From positions 1 through 57,519 of the forward strand of contig JAGYLV010000004.1 of NCBI GenBank assembly GCA_018400875.1: DNA of 57,519 nucleotides, read 5' to 3'. Below, in pieces: positions 18,771-29,875 of this stretch; positions within the stretch are counted from its first letter, which is position 1, and each line of letters starts with the position of its first letter. The notes beneath the pieces were generated by a model. The model saw only the letters and a list, made by a program, of their open reading frames with translations. It did no database searches and was not told the DNA's origin. The position numbers and the translations under genes are program-made. The stretch is from a bacterium (lineage in GTDB: Bacteria > Bacillota_I > Bacilli_A > Izemoplasmatales > Izemoplasmataceae).

Positions 18771-19381
18771 TCTTTGGGTTTGATGACGAGATAACGATTG
18801 GGACGTTCACCTTCAGAAACCGTGGTGACATCTCGCCATTCCGAGAGTTTAGTATGGACAATCCGGCGTTCATACGCATTCAAATCTCTTAAGGTCGCCG
18901 GAATCTTAGAACGCGCCACTTCTTTGGCTGTTTTGGTCGCTAAAATTTCCAATTGACGTTCGCGGTTAGCCTTATAATCCCCAATATCTAAGACGACATT
19001 GACCCCTTCATCGCTGTATAAATTCATCAGGTTGCGCATGTAGGTTTGAAAGCCGTGTAAAGTCTTACCACTTTTACCAATGAGTAATGGATTTTCCTCG
19101 GAGTCGATGGTGTAATGAAAGGCTCCGGTTTCTGTGTTTTGTTCGGCTTCTAAGGTGGCTTCAATTTCTAAATCGCTGAGCGTTTGTTTGAGAAAGTCAT
19201 AGCCAAAATCAAGTAAATTTACGTTTACCGTTGCCGTGTATTGGACGGTTTTTTTAAGTCCCAACATCCCCTTTTTTTCTTCATGACTTAGGGCAATAAA
19301 CGTAGGGTTAACCCTTAATTCGCGCGCCGCATGAAGACGGGCTTCGTCATCATTTTTAGCTTCAAAAACGAGTGTTTTCAT
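18767..19381 (-). CDS. jag: RNA-binding protein Jag/KhpB
   Basis: 204 residues with the expected three parts: an N-terminal Jag domain (1-50, MKTLVFEAKNDDEARLHAARELRV and EEKKGMLGLKK), a KH domain (about 75-145, with the GxxG-like LLIGKSGKTLHGFQ), and a C-terminal R3H domain (about 150-204, with RRIVHTKLSEWRDV and NRYLVIKP). Linked to yidC in most Bacillota. It binds RNA together with KhpA and affects division and envelope growth in related bacteria. Its ATG lies at the yidC stop (one shared base), so translation is probably coupled. Confidence 0.93.
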   Translation of the reverse strand: MKTLVFEAKNDDEARLHAARELRVNPTFIALSHEEKKGMLGLKKTVQYTATVNVNLLDFGYDFLKQTLSDLEIEATLEAEQNTETGAFHYTIDSEENPLLIGKSGKTLHGFQTYMRNLMNLYSDEGVNVVLDIGDYKANRERQLEILATKTAKEVARSKIPATLRDLNAYERRIVHTKLSEWRDVTTVSEGERPNRYLVIKPKE

Positions 19382-20244
19382 TAATAAGCTCCCTTCATCG
19401 CTTCCATACGTTTGGCCGTTTTTTGGCGATTGATGTAGGCTTGAACGAATGAGAAAATGTTACCAATGAGCCAGTAATAAGAAATCCCTAAGTTCGTATA
19501 GGCCACGGTCATAATCATGAAGGTTAAAAAATACGTCATGTATTTCATCGTGTTTTGCGATTGATTTTGAACGGCGGTTTGGTATTTTTTGTTTTGCGCA
19601 TGTTCCGGTTTTTTCATGGAGTAACGTTGATACCCAAACATTGAGACTCCAACAATAATTGCGAATAAAATAAAGGTCCAGTTTTGTCCAATATCCAGCA
19701 AACTGTCGGTCGGTTGATCTTTAAAATCAAACCATAAGAAGGAAAAATCTAAATAGTCGTATTCGATGGTTAAAGGAATCCGGCGTACCGTTTGATACAT
19801 TGCGATAAAAATCGGCATCTGCAAGAACGGTAAGAAACACCCAAGAGGGTTAATGTTGTATTTTTTATAGATTTTCATGGTTTCTTGCTGCATCGCCCGG
19901 CGGGAAGCTTCATCGTTTTTACCCGCATATTTTTCTTGAAGTTTATTGAGTTCGGGTTGCGCAAATTGCATGTTGGTACTCATCCCCGTGGTTTTCGAAT
20001 AAATGGGCCATCCAATGACCCGGATTAAGACAGTAATAATGGTCAGACCAATCCAATAGCGTCCTCCAACAATATCACTGATTCGAACGATCGCATTGGC
20101 GATTTGTTCGACAATCCATTGCACCCAGCCGACCCCAATGCCATCAACTCCAATGGGTTGATCATAAACATCGGCACAGCCCGCTAAAGTAAGGACCAGT
20201 ACTAACATAACCCCGAGGGTTATTTTTTTCTTTAAACTAATCAT
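19381..20244 (-). CDS. yidC: Membrane protein insertase YidC (lipoprotein form)
   Basis: 287 residues, the short Gram-positive form (SpoIIIJ/YqjG type) lacking the large periplasmic domain. N-terminal signal with lipobox LAGC (Cys at about residue 23). Five membrane segments fit; RVIGWPIYSKTT shows the conserved Arg of the hydrophilic groove, followed by the cytoplasmic helical hairpin MQFAQPELNKLQEKYAG and CFLPFLQMPIFIAMYQTVR (TM2). Overlaps the end of rnpA by eight bases. Works with Sec and alone to insert membrane proteins. Confidence 0.95.
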   Translation of the reverse strand: MISLKKKITLGVMLVLVLTLAGCADVYDQPIGVDGIGVGWVQWIVEQIANAIVRISDIVGGRYWIGLTIITVLIRVIGWPIYSKTTGMSTNMQFAQPELNKLQEKYAGKNDEASRRAMQQETMKIYKKYNINPLGCFLPFLQMPIFIAMYQTVRRIPLTIEYDYLDFSFLWFDFKDQPTDSLLDIGQNWTFILFAIIVGVSMFGYQRYSMKKPEHAQNKKYQTAVQNQSQNTMKYMTYFLTFMIMTVAYTNLGISYYWLIGNIFSFVQAYINRQKTAKRMEAMKGAY

Positions 20245-20581
20245 GTGTCTCTCCTATGAGTTTGAGTTGGGTAAAACAGGTGTGTAGTGTTTGCGTTAAC
20301 ATCTCAAATGATTGAAACGAATAATCCGGCCGAACGATCACAAAAATATCATGCTTGGGCTTAACGGTAAACGTTCTAACAATTTCTCTTAAGCGTCGTT
20401 TCATCTGATTGCGTTTAACCGCATTCCCATATTTTTTGGGCACGGAAAACGCAATTCGAAAGGATTGGATGCTTGGATTTGGTTTTGCAAAAACCCCAAT
20501 TCCATGATAGAACCGTTTGTTTTGATGGTTTAATACTGCTTTGATATCTTCATTTTTCTTTAAACTATACGTTCGATTCAT
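20237..20581 (-). CDS. rnpA: Ribonuclease P protein component
   Basis: 114 residues, standard length. Binds the RNase P RNA and helps it trim the 5' leader of pre-tRNA. Seen: the N-terminal YSLKKNEDIKAVLN, the FRIAFSVPKKYGNAVKRNQMKRRLREIVR block with the RNR-type basic motif, and the following DIFVIVRPDY strand. Classic position between rpmH and yidC. A hairpin terminator lies between rpmH and this gene, so its level may be lower than that of rpmH. Confidence 0.96.
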   Translation of the reverse strand: MNRTYSLKKNEDIKAVLNHQNKRFYHGIGVFAKPNPSIQSFRIAFSVPKKYGNAVKRNQMKRRLREIVRTFTVKPKHDIFVIVRPDYSFQSFEMLTQTLHTCFTQLKLIGETHD

Positions 20582-20599
20582 AAACTCCCATCAAAATAA

Positions 20600-20637
20600 A
20601 AAAACACCTCAAACAATATCGTTTTCAGGTGTTTTCA
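20600..20637 (-). terminator. Intrinsic terminator/attenuator between rpmH and rnpA
   Basis: Minus-strand stem AAAACACCT / AGGTGTTTT (plus-strand 20628-20636 with 20600-20608) followed by a T-run. It lies downstream of rpmH and upstream of rnpA, so part of the transcripts would end after rpmH. Confidence 0.8.
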
Positions 20638-20648
20638 AGGGTTAACGA

Positions 20649-20783
20649 TTAAACAGCGATGCGTTTACGGCCTTTTTGACGGCGTCTCGCTAAGACCGCA
20701 CGCCCCGTAGGACTTGACATACGTTCTCTAAAACCATGCGTTTTTGCACGGCGACGTTTATTCGGTTGGTAGGTTCTTTTCAT
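20649..20783 (-). CDS. rpmH: Ribosomal protein bL34
   Basis: 44-residue basic protein: [18 protein letters not shown] at the start, then ...[19 protein letters not shown] and a short KRIAV tail. It is the textbook bL34 sequence and lies next to oriC as in most bacteria. Start ATG has AGGAGGTG eight bases upstream. Driven by a consensus promoter 41 bases upstream. Confidence 0.97.
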   Translation of the reverse strand: MKRTYQPNKRRRAKTHGFRERMSSPTGRAVLARRRQKGRKRIAV

Positions 20784-20824
20784 ACGTGGCACCTCCTAGT
20801 TCTATAACTCTAGATTGCTTGAAA

Positions 20825-20853
20825 ATTATAGTTGATATTCATAATCGTGTCAA
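20825..20853 (-). promoter_or_regulatory. Consensus promoter of rpmH
   Basis: Minus strand TTGACA (20848-20853), exactly 17 bases, TATAAT (20825-20830): a perfect housekeeping sigma-factor promoter, the strongest match in the window. Confidence 0.9.
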
Positions 20854-21146
20854 ACATAAGTTAAAACGAAAAAAAATCATCTTTTTTTCCACACTCAAAA
20901 ATGGCTTATTTTAGGACAATCCACATTCGGCTATGTGGAAAAGGGGAAATGGGGAAAACATGAATTGGGGAAATGTTTATAAATGGTTTAAACCCTTTTA
21001 AATAGACGTTTTTTGTCATATTTATTTTGTGTAAAGAATGTGTAAACTAATATTTTTCCACATTTTGTGTGGAAAAAAAAAGGTTTTTATCCCCATTTTT
21101 CTATGATAGACTACATTCACTTAAAACCTCAAATAAGGAGGACGCG
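20854..21146. other. oriC: Upstream part of the replication origin (oriC), DnaA boxes
   Basis: 363-base gap between rpmH and dnaA, AT-rich. DnaA-box matches to TTWTCCACA: 20885-20893 (+), 20917-20925 (+, CAATCCACA), 20934-20942 (-), 21054-21062 (+) and 21068-21076 (-), the last two forming a facing pair, plus TTATCCCCA at 21087-21095 (+). A cluster of three GGGGAAA repeats (20944-20974) includes TGGGGAAAA, a weak box on the minus strand. No other gene is present. Coding strands diverge around it. A possible dnaA promoter overlaps the last boxes (TGATAGACT near 21104), as in self-regulated dnaA genes. Confidence 0.88.
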
Positions 21147-22508
21147 ATGGATAACACAATCATGTGGGGAGAAATCAAATCTCAGCTATCTCACGAACTT
21201 GAACCCGATACATTTCAAGAGATTTTTTCCAACATTGACACCATTTATGAAATTAAGAATAACTTCATCTACCTGATTGTGGCCAATGAATTCATCAAAC
21301 GTCGCGTCGAGATGCTTTATTTAAAGAAAATGAACCGCATGCTTGAATCCTATGTGGAAGATAAACATGAATTTAGGCTGATTACCGAAGCTCAAGTCAG
21401 TGAAAAGATTAAATCCCAATCTGATTACGATGAATCAGACGACGAATATTCCTCCACCCAATCCAATTTAATACCCGGTTATACCTTTGACAACTTTGTC
21501 ATTGGAAATTCAAACCGGCTGGCTTACACCAGCGCCATTAAAGTCGCGGATCAGCCAGGGATTGTCGCTAACCCATTGTATGTTTTTGGTGACGTGGGAC
21601 TTGGGAAAACGCACTTGATGCACGCGATTGGAAATTACATCATCGAAGGGAATATTCACTCCAATGTCTTATACATCAAAGCCGATCAATTTGTCGAAGA
21701 TTATGTGAAACACGCCAACCGCAAAAAATATACCGAATTTACGAACCTCTATAAAAATATTGATGTATTACTCGTAGATGACATTCAATTTTTAGCCAAA
21801 AAAGAAAAATCGCAAGAAGAATTTTTTAAGCTCTTTGAAAAACTCTACCAACAGCAAAAACAAATTGTGATTTCATCCGACCGTAAGGCCTCCGATTTAA
21901 GAGATATCATGGCCCGATTAACCAGTCGTTTTGCCTGGGGCGTCAACGTGGATATCAACCGGCCGGATTTAGAACACCGCATCAAGATATTAGAGAAAAA
22001 ACTCAACGCGGAAACCAGCGAACGTGATCTCATTCCAAAAAAGGTTTTAGAATACATTGCCTCCGTGTTTGACAATAACGTCCGGGAACTGGAAGGCGCG
22101 TTAAAAAGAGTCCTCTTTTACTGCACCGCATTTAACTATGAGTTTAGCATTAAAAACGCGGAAATTGCTTTAGAAAATCTCATTAAACCCAAAGCCAGTA
22201 GTCGCGACTTTATGAAAGAAAAAATCACCAATGTGATGAGCGTAACTGCGGATTACTTTAAAATCTCGGTGAGTGACTTGGTCAGTAAAAAAAGGACCCG
22301 TAATTATCTCTATCCCAGACAAGTCGCGATGTACCTCATTAAGCATTTATATGACATTCCATACAAAAAAATTGGCGAGTATTTTTCCCACCGCGATCAC
22401 TCCACGGTCATGCATTCTGTCGAGAAAATTTATAACGATTTACACCTCGATGCAAACATCAAAGTGGATGTGGAAAAATTGTCGATTAAATGTGGAGAAA
22501 CCGATTAA
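21147..22508 (+). CDS. dnaA: Chromosomal replication initiator DnaA
   Basis: 453 residues from the ATG at 21147, chosen because AAGGAGG lies seven bases upstream; an in-frame ATG at 21069 lies inside the DnaA-box region without a ribosome site. Domain I (1 to about 80), linker II (acidic, ESDDEYSSTQS), then AAA+ domain III from YTFDNFVIGNSNRLAY with Walker A GDVGLGKTHLMHAIGN, Walker B LLVDDIQFL, and the sensor R-finger region MARLTSRFAWG; domain IV has the DNA-binding helix-turn-helix with YPRQVAMYL and HRDHSTVMHSVEKI. It unwinds oriC and loads the helicase. Confidence 0.97.
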   Translation: MDNTIMWGEIKSQLSHELEPDTFQEIFSNIDTIYEIKNNFIYLIVANEFIKRRVEMLYLKKMNRMLESYVEDKHEFRLITEAQVSEKIKSQSDYDESDDEYSSTQSNLIPGYTFDNFVIGNSNRLAYTSAIKVADQPGIVANPLYVFGDVGLGKTHLMHAIGNYIIEGNIHSNVLYIKADQFVEDYVKHANRKKYTEFTNLYKNIDVLLVDDIQFLAKKEKSQEEFFKLFEKLYQQQKQIVISSDRKASDLRDIMARLTSRFAWGVNVDINRPDLEHRIKILEKKLNAETSERDLIPKKVLEYIASVFDNNVRELEGALKRVLFYCTAFNYEFSIKNAEIALENLIKPKASSRDFMKEKITNVMSVTADYFKISVSDLVSKKRTRNYLYPRQVAMYLIKHLYDIPYKKIGEYFSHRDHSTVMHSVEKIYNDLHLDANIKVDVEKLSIKCGETD

Positions 22509-22629
22509 CGAAGGCATCGTTTTTTCGCACCACTATGGTATAATTATGTGAGAAAAAAAGACTTATCCACATTTCCACACGACATAACAATAATAATACT
22601 TAAAAAAGAATATATTAAGGGGTGAAATT
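22509..22629. promoter_or_regulatory. dnaA-dnaN spacer: tandem DnaA boxes, AT-rich unwinding region, dnaN promoter
   Basis: TTATCCACA (22563-22571, perfect box) followed at once by ATTTCCACA (22571-22579), both on the plus strand. Next comes a short GC step, then CATAACAATAATAATACTTA and an AT-rich run to 22619. The ATA-rich triplets resemble DnaA-trios that lie beside the boxes in Bacillus. An extended -10, TGGTATAAT (22536-22544), could drive dnaN. The layout is that of the downstream half of a two-part Bacillota origin. Confidence 0.75.
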
Positions 22630-23754
22630 ATGCGGTTTCAAATGAACAAAGATAAACTTCTTTATCATCTTGTAATTGTTCAAAAAGCGCTCTCTAATAA
22701 AACACCAAACCCAGCCCTCACTGGGATTAAGTTAGAAGCGTTCAAAGATCGTCTCCAACTCACCACCAGCAATGGTGAAGTTTCGATTCATAAAGTGGTC
22801 CAAGATCCGTCGCTTTCGGTCGAACAAGAAGGGTCCGCGTTAATTCCGGGTCGTTACTTAGTTGAAATCATCCGTAAACTCGATGGGCAAAACGTATTGC
22901 TTTCGGCCTTAGAAGACAATTTACTCAAAATCGAAGCCGACCACTCAGACATTACGCTGAATCTTTTGGACTTAGAAGATTACCCGCACCTCTTATTTAA
23001 AGAAAGTGCTGAAGTCATTAAAGTTAACGTGCGCGTATTTAAATCGTTGATTCGGCAAACCGCATTTGCGGCATCTTCGGTCGAAAACCGGCCCATCCTG
23101 ACGGGCGTTTACTTTAAACTCGAAGGCAACCAACTGACTGCGGTAGCCACTGACAGTTATCGCCTCGCGAAAAAATCGATTGAGCTCGATCAATCGTACG
23201 CCCCCACCGATGTCATTATTCCTTCAAAATCATTAGAAGAGCTCGTGCGGATTTTAGAAGATAACCAAAAAGAGGTGGAACTCCACTTTTCTCCATCCAA
23301 TGTGTTATTTAAATATGACGGAACCGTCTTCTTATCCCGCTTACTCGAAGGCAACTATCCTGAAACCTCTAAACTGATTCCCAAAGAATTTCCCACCGAA
23401 GTGGTTTTCAACAAAGAACAATTGTTGGTGGCCATTGAACGGGCCAGCTTACTTTCTATCCGCGATGGCCAAAATGCCATTGTCAAATGTGAAATTCGCG
23501 ACGACGATGTGGTTGAAATATCATCTTCTTCTCCTGAAATTGGCCGCGTATTGGAAGAATTAAACCCCGTTGAGGGTATTAAAGGGTCAGGGTTAAAAAT
23601 TGCCTTCAGCTCGAAATTTTTAATGGATGCGCTCAAAAGCTTCAATTCATCCGAAATTAAAGTGGGTTTTACCGGGGAAATTAGACCCTTTGTCATGACC
23701 GGTGAATACGATCCAGATTCCCTGCAACTCATCCTTCCAGTTAAAACCGATTAA
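22630..23754 (+). CDS. dnaN: DNA polymerase III beta sliding clamp
   Basis: 374 residues, standard beta clamp with three repeated domains: residues 1-120, 128-245 and 250-374. Seen: NPALTGIKLEA, RYLVEIIRKL, TAFAASSVENRPILTGVYF at the start of domain II, TDSYRLAKKSIEL, and the C-terminal QLILPVKT that closes the hydrophobic pocket for clamp-binding peptides. Start has AAGGGGTGA upstream. Single gene ended by a hairpin terminator before the yaaA promoter. Confidence 0.97.
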   Translation: MRFQMNKDKLLYHLVIVQKALSNKTPNPALTGIKLEAFKDRLQLTTSNGEVSIHKVVQDPSLSVEQEGSALIPGRYLVEIIRKLDGQNVLLSALEDNLLKIEADHSDITLNLLDLEDYPHLLFKESAEVIKVNVRVFKSLIRQTAFAASSVENRPILTGVYFKLEGNQLTAVATDSYRLAKKSIELDQSYAPTDVIIPSKSLEELVRILEDNQKEVELHFSPSNVLFKYDGTVFLSRLLEGNYPETSKLIPKEFPTEVVFNKEQLLVAIERASLLSIRDGQNAIVKCEIRDDDVVEISSSSPEIGRVLEELNPVEGIKGSGLKIAFSSKFLMDALKSFNSSEIKVGFTGEIRPFVMTGEYDPDSLQLILPVKTD

Positions 23755-23761
23755 GACACGT

Positions 23762-23790
23762 AAAAAGACCTTTAGATAGGTCTTTTTTTT
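23762..23790 (+). terminator. Terminator after dnaN
   Basis: AAAAAGACCT, six-base loop, AGGTCTTTTT with a nine-T tail; begins eight bases after the dnaN stop. Confidence 0.88.
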
Positions 23791-23803
23791 TGCCATTTCT
23801 AAA

Positions 23804-23832
23804 TTGTTTTTTGGAGGGTTATACGGTATAAT
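23804..23832 (+). promoter_or_regulatory. Promoter of the yaaA-recF-gyrB-gyrA operon
   Basis: TTGTTT (23804-23809), 17 bases, TATAAT (23827-23832), 32 bases before the yaaA ATG. Confidence 0.75.
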
Positions 23833-23864
23833 TAGGCATATATATAATATATGAAAGAGACTCC

Positions 23865-24070
23865 ATGACTCCGATTGAAATTAAGACCCCATTTATCACA
23901 TTAGGGCAACTTCTCAAGTACATCAATTTAGCATCGAGCGGTGGTGAGGTAAAAGCCCTCTTAGCCTCGACTCGTATTTTTGTGAATGATGAACTGGAAA
24001 ACCGGCGCGGAAAAAAATGCTACCCCGGTGACCGCATCCAAATCGACGATGACGTGTGGTGCATTGCGCC

Positions 24071-24080
<10 letters not shown>
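23865..24080 (+). CDS. yaaA: S4-domain protein YaaA
   Basis: 71 residues consisting almost wholly of an S4 RNA-binding domain: ITLGQLLKYINLASSGGEVKALL, then TRIFVNDELENRRGKKCYPGDRI, the classic S4 pattern. Found between dnaN and recF in most Bacillota. Its exact role is unknown; RNA or ribosome binding is inferred from the fold. Its stop overlaps recF by ten bases. Confidence 0.93.
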
Positions 24081-27053
<2,973 letters not shown>

Positions 27054-27062
27054 GAGCGTGCC

Positions 27063-29621
27063 ATGCAAGACGATCTAATTAAACGCGATAAGATGGATGA
27101 CATTAATATAAGCGACGAGATGCGCACATCGTTCCTTTCCTATGCGATGAGTGTCATTGTGGCACGGGCTTTACCCGATGTAAGAGATGGGCTTAAACCG
27201 GTGCATCGCCGGATTTTATACGGCATGGAAGAACTCGGCGTTCAGCCGGAAAAATCATACAAAAAAAGCGCCCGGATTGTGGGCGATGTCATGGGGAAAT
27301 ACCACCCCCATGGGGACTCGGCCATTTATGACGCGATGGTCCGTTTAGCCCAACCTTTTTCGACCCGCTACCCACTCGTCAATGGGCATGGAAACTTTGG
27401 GTCCATTGATGGAGACGGCGCCGCCGCGATGCGGTATACCGAAGCGAAAATGGCAAAAATTGCGGCCGAAATGCTCTCAGATATCAAGAAAAATACGATT
27501 GATTTTCAAGATAATTACGATGGGTCTGAAAGTGAACCGGTGGTCCTGCCTTCCAAATTTCCCAACTTACTCGTCAACGGTGCCACCGGGATTGCGGTCG
27601 GGATGGCCACCAATATTCCGCCCCATAACCTGAGTGAAATTGTCGATGGGCTTTTATTATTACTCGAAGACCCGGAGGCGGATTTGGATGCCCTCATGGA
27701 AAAAATTCCAGGGCCAGATTTTCCCACCGGCGGGATTTTAATCGGTAAAACCGGGCTTAGAGAAGCCTATGAAAACGGGAACGGATCAATCAAGATTCGA
27801 TCAAAAGCGGAAATCAGTGAAACCAAGACAGGAAAACAGATGATTACCGTCACCGAAATTCCCTATCAAGTCAATAAAACCCGGTTGTTAGAACGGATTG
27901 CGGAACTTGCCAAAGAAAAACGCTTAGAAGGCATCACTGACCTTCGGGATGAATCCAACCGAGAAGGCATTAAAATCATTTTAGAACTCCGTAAAGATGT
28001 CAGTGCGGAAGTCACATTGAATAATTTATTTAAATACACCCCACTGCAGACGTCCTACGGCATTAACATGCTGGCACTTGTTGACAATAAACCCGTGGTT
28101 TTAGGTCTCAAACAAGCATTGGTGCATTATTTGGACCACCAATTTGAAGTGTTGGTGAGAAAAACGGCGTTTGACTTAAAAAAAGCCGAAGAACGCAAAC
28201 ACATTTTAGATGGACTGGTCATCGCCTTAAATAATATCGATGCGATTATTGAAATCATCCGTGGAGCGTACGATGATGCTGAAGCGAAAATCATGGAGTC
28301 CTTTAAACTCTCCAGCGAGCAAGCCAAAGCCATCTTAGAAATGCGTCTGCGCCGCCTCAGTGGCTTAGAACGTGAAAAAATTGAGTCAGAACTCGAAGAT
28401 TTAGCGCTAGCCATTGAAGAATTCCAAGCCATCCTCAACTCTAAAGATAAACAAAAAGAAGTCATCACGGACGAGCTCAATACGCTGAAAAAAACGTTTG
28501 GCGATGACCGCCGGACCGAAATTTCTTTGGCGATTGATTTAGACATTGAAGACGAAGATTTAATACCTGTGGAAGATGTAATGATTGTCATTACCCAAGC
28601 GGGTTATACCAAACGGATGCCCATCGACTTAGCACGGACGCAAAACCGTGGTGGGGTTGGGGTGACCGGACTTAAAACCAATGACGATGATGTCTTAGAG
28701 CACATCATTTTAACGTCCACCCATGATTACTTACTCTTTTTCACCAACAAAGGGCGTGTCTACAAACTCAAAGGGTATAAAATCCCCAGTTATGGGCGCA
28801 ATTCCAAAGGACTCCCCTTGGTGAATATCTTAAACTTCGAAGCGGGGGAAACCTTACAATCGGTATCCACCATTCATGACTTTGATCACGATGAATACCT
28901 CTTCTTCGTAACCAAAAAAGGTCGGGTGAAAAGAACGTCTATCCGGGCCTACCAAAACATCCGGGCCAATGGGATCCGGGCCATTGAACTCAAAGAAACG
29001 GATGAACTTTTAGCTGTGCGCCACACAAGCGGTGACCAAGACCTCATTTTAGGGGCTTCCAATGGGAAAGCCATTCGCTTCAAAGAAACCGATGTCCGTG
29101 TCATGGGCCGCACCGCCGCCGGGGTTTCAGGCATGCGCTTAGCCGAGGACGTAGAAGTCATCGGGGCGGCCCAAATCACCGACGATGAACAAACCATTTT
29201 AGTGGTCTCAGAAAAAGGCTATGGCAAGCGGTCCAAAGCCGAACTTTACCGCCAACAAAAACGCGGTGGACGAGGCGTTAAAACCCTCCAAGTGACCGAT
29301 AAGAATGGCCCCTTAGTCAAACTTAGAAGCGTCAGCGATGACGATGATTTAGTCTTAGTTTCGAATAAAGGCATGATGATTCGTATCCCCATCATGCAAA
29401 TATCAGAATCGGGAAGAGCCACCCAAGGCGTGCGTTTAATGCGCATGCAAAAGGGGCAAAACGTAGCCAATATTGCCATTGTGAAACACGAAGATGAACC
29501 GGAAGAAACGTTACTCAACGGGCTGGAAAAAGCGCCACTCACAGTTCAAGAGACCCCACCGGAAGAAAAAAGCGAGTCCGCTCATCAAGAATCACTCTTA
29601 GATTTACTCGACGAAGAATGA
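27063..29621 (+). CDS. gyrA: DNA gyrase subunit A
   Basis: 852 residues. Breakage-reunion subunit. Seen: [16 protein letters not shown], the quinolone-resistance region [22 protein letters not shown] with the wild-type-like Ser and Asp, catalytic Tyr in [10 protein letters not shown], and the C-terminal beta-pinwheel with GyrA box QKRGGRG (near residue 735), which separates gyrase from topoisomerase IV ParC. The tail is acidic and low in complexity. RBS AGGAGCG precedes the ATG. Ends in TGA. Confidence 0.97.
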   Translation: MQDDLIKRDKMDDINISDEMRTSFLSYAMSVIVARALPDVRDGLKPVHRRILYGMEELGVQPEKSYKKSARIVGDVMGKYHPHGDSAIYDAMVRLAQPFSTRYPLVNGHGNFGSIDGDGAAAMRYTEAKMAKIAAEMLSDIKKNTIDFQDNYDGSESEPVVLPSKFPNLLVNGATGIAVGMATNIPPHNLSEIVDGLLLLLEDPEADLDALMEKIPGPDFPTGGILIGKTGLREAYENGNGSIKIRSKAEISETKTGKQMITVTEIPYQVNKTRLLERIAELAKEKRLEGITDLRDESNREGIKIILELRKDVSAEVTLNNLFKYTPLQTSYGINMLALVDNKPVVLGLKQALVHYLDHQFEVLVRKTAFDLKKAEERKHILDGLVIALNNIDAIIEIIRGAYDDAEAKIMESFKLSSEQAKAILEMRLRRLSGLEREKIESELEDLALAIEEFQAILNSKDKQKEVITDELNTLKKTFGDDRRTEISLAIDLDIEDEDLIPVEDVMIVITQAGYTKRMPIDLARTQNRGGVGVTGLKTNDDDVLEHIILTSTHDYLLFFTNKGRVYKLKGYKIPSYGRNSKGLPLVNILNFEAGETLQSVSTIHDFDHDEYLFFVTKKGRVKRTSIRAYQNIRANGIRAIELKETDELLAVRHTSGDQDLILGASNGKAIRFKETDVRVMGRTAAGVSGMRLAEDVEVIGAAQITDDEQTILVVSEKGYGKRSKAELYRQQKRGGRGVKTLQVTDKNGPLVKLRSVSDDDDLVLVSNKGMMIRIPIMQISESGRATQGVRLMRMQKGQNVANIAIVKHEDEPEETLLNGLEKAPLTVQETPPEEKSESAHQESLLDLLDEE

Positions 29622-29651
29622 TTGAAAAGCGCACGCTAAGAGTGCTATACT
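29622..29651 (+). promoter_or_regulatory. Promoter of the serS T-box transcript
   Basis: TTGAAA (29622-29627), 18 bases, TATACT (29646-29651) with TGn extension. It begins within the last base of gyrA. Confidence 0.6.
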
Positions 29652-29657
29652 AAACCA

Positions 29658-29860
29658 AACAGTGAGACTAACGTCCCTCAACATGAATGTAAAAGAGACC
29701 TAAGAACCGGTGAAATCTTAGGAATTCATTAGGGATTTTCCACCTCACGTAGCAACCGGATCGCATCCGTTATCAGCGACTAAAGTGAACGAAACATTTC
29801 GTTAAACAGGGTGGCAACACGGGTACACTCGTCCCTACATAGGGGACGAGTGTTTTTTAT
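29658..29860 (+). ncRNA. T-box riboswitch controlling serS (Ser, UCC specifier)
   Basis: Stem I: GTGAG/CTCAC base, GTCCCT/AGGGAT helix, AGAGACC and the distal loop with GGTGA. The 3' side of the specifier loop reads ATTTTCCAC, giving UCC (serine) followed by A. The T-box core GGGTGGCAACACGGG lies at 29808-29822, whose GGTGGCA-type bulge pairs with uncharged tRNA ends. Terminator stem CACTCGTCCC / GGGACGAGTG (29826-29852) with a T-run precedes the serS RBS. The codon agrees with the downstream gene. Confidence 0.92.
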
Positions 29861-29875
29861 TATAAGGAGGCCAAT

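Noticed and set aside
21069-21146. Longer dnaA starting at 21069
   Set aside because: It would run through the DnaA boxes of oriC, has no ribosome site, and the ATG at 21147 has AAGGAGG at ideal distance.
28127-28591. A 154-codon antisense frame inside gyrA
   Set aside because: It is the shadow of the charged coiled-coil part of gyrA, is rich in Ser/Met/Leu runs and has no ribosome site or context.
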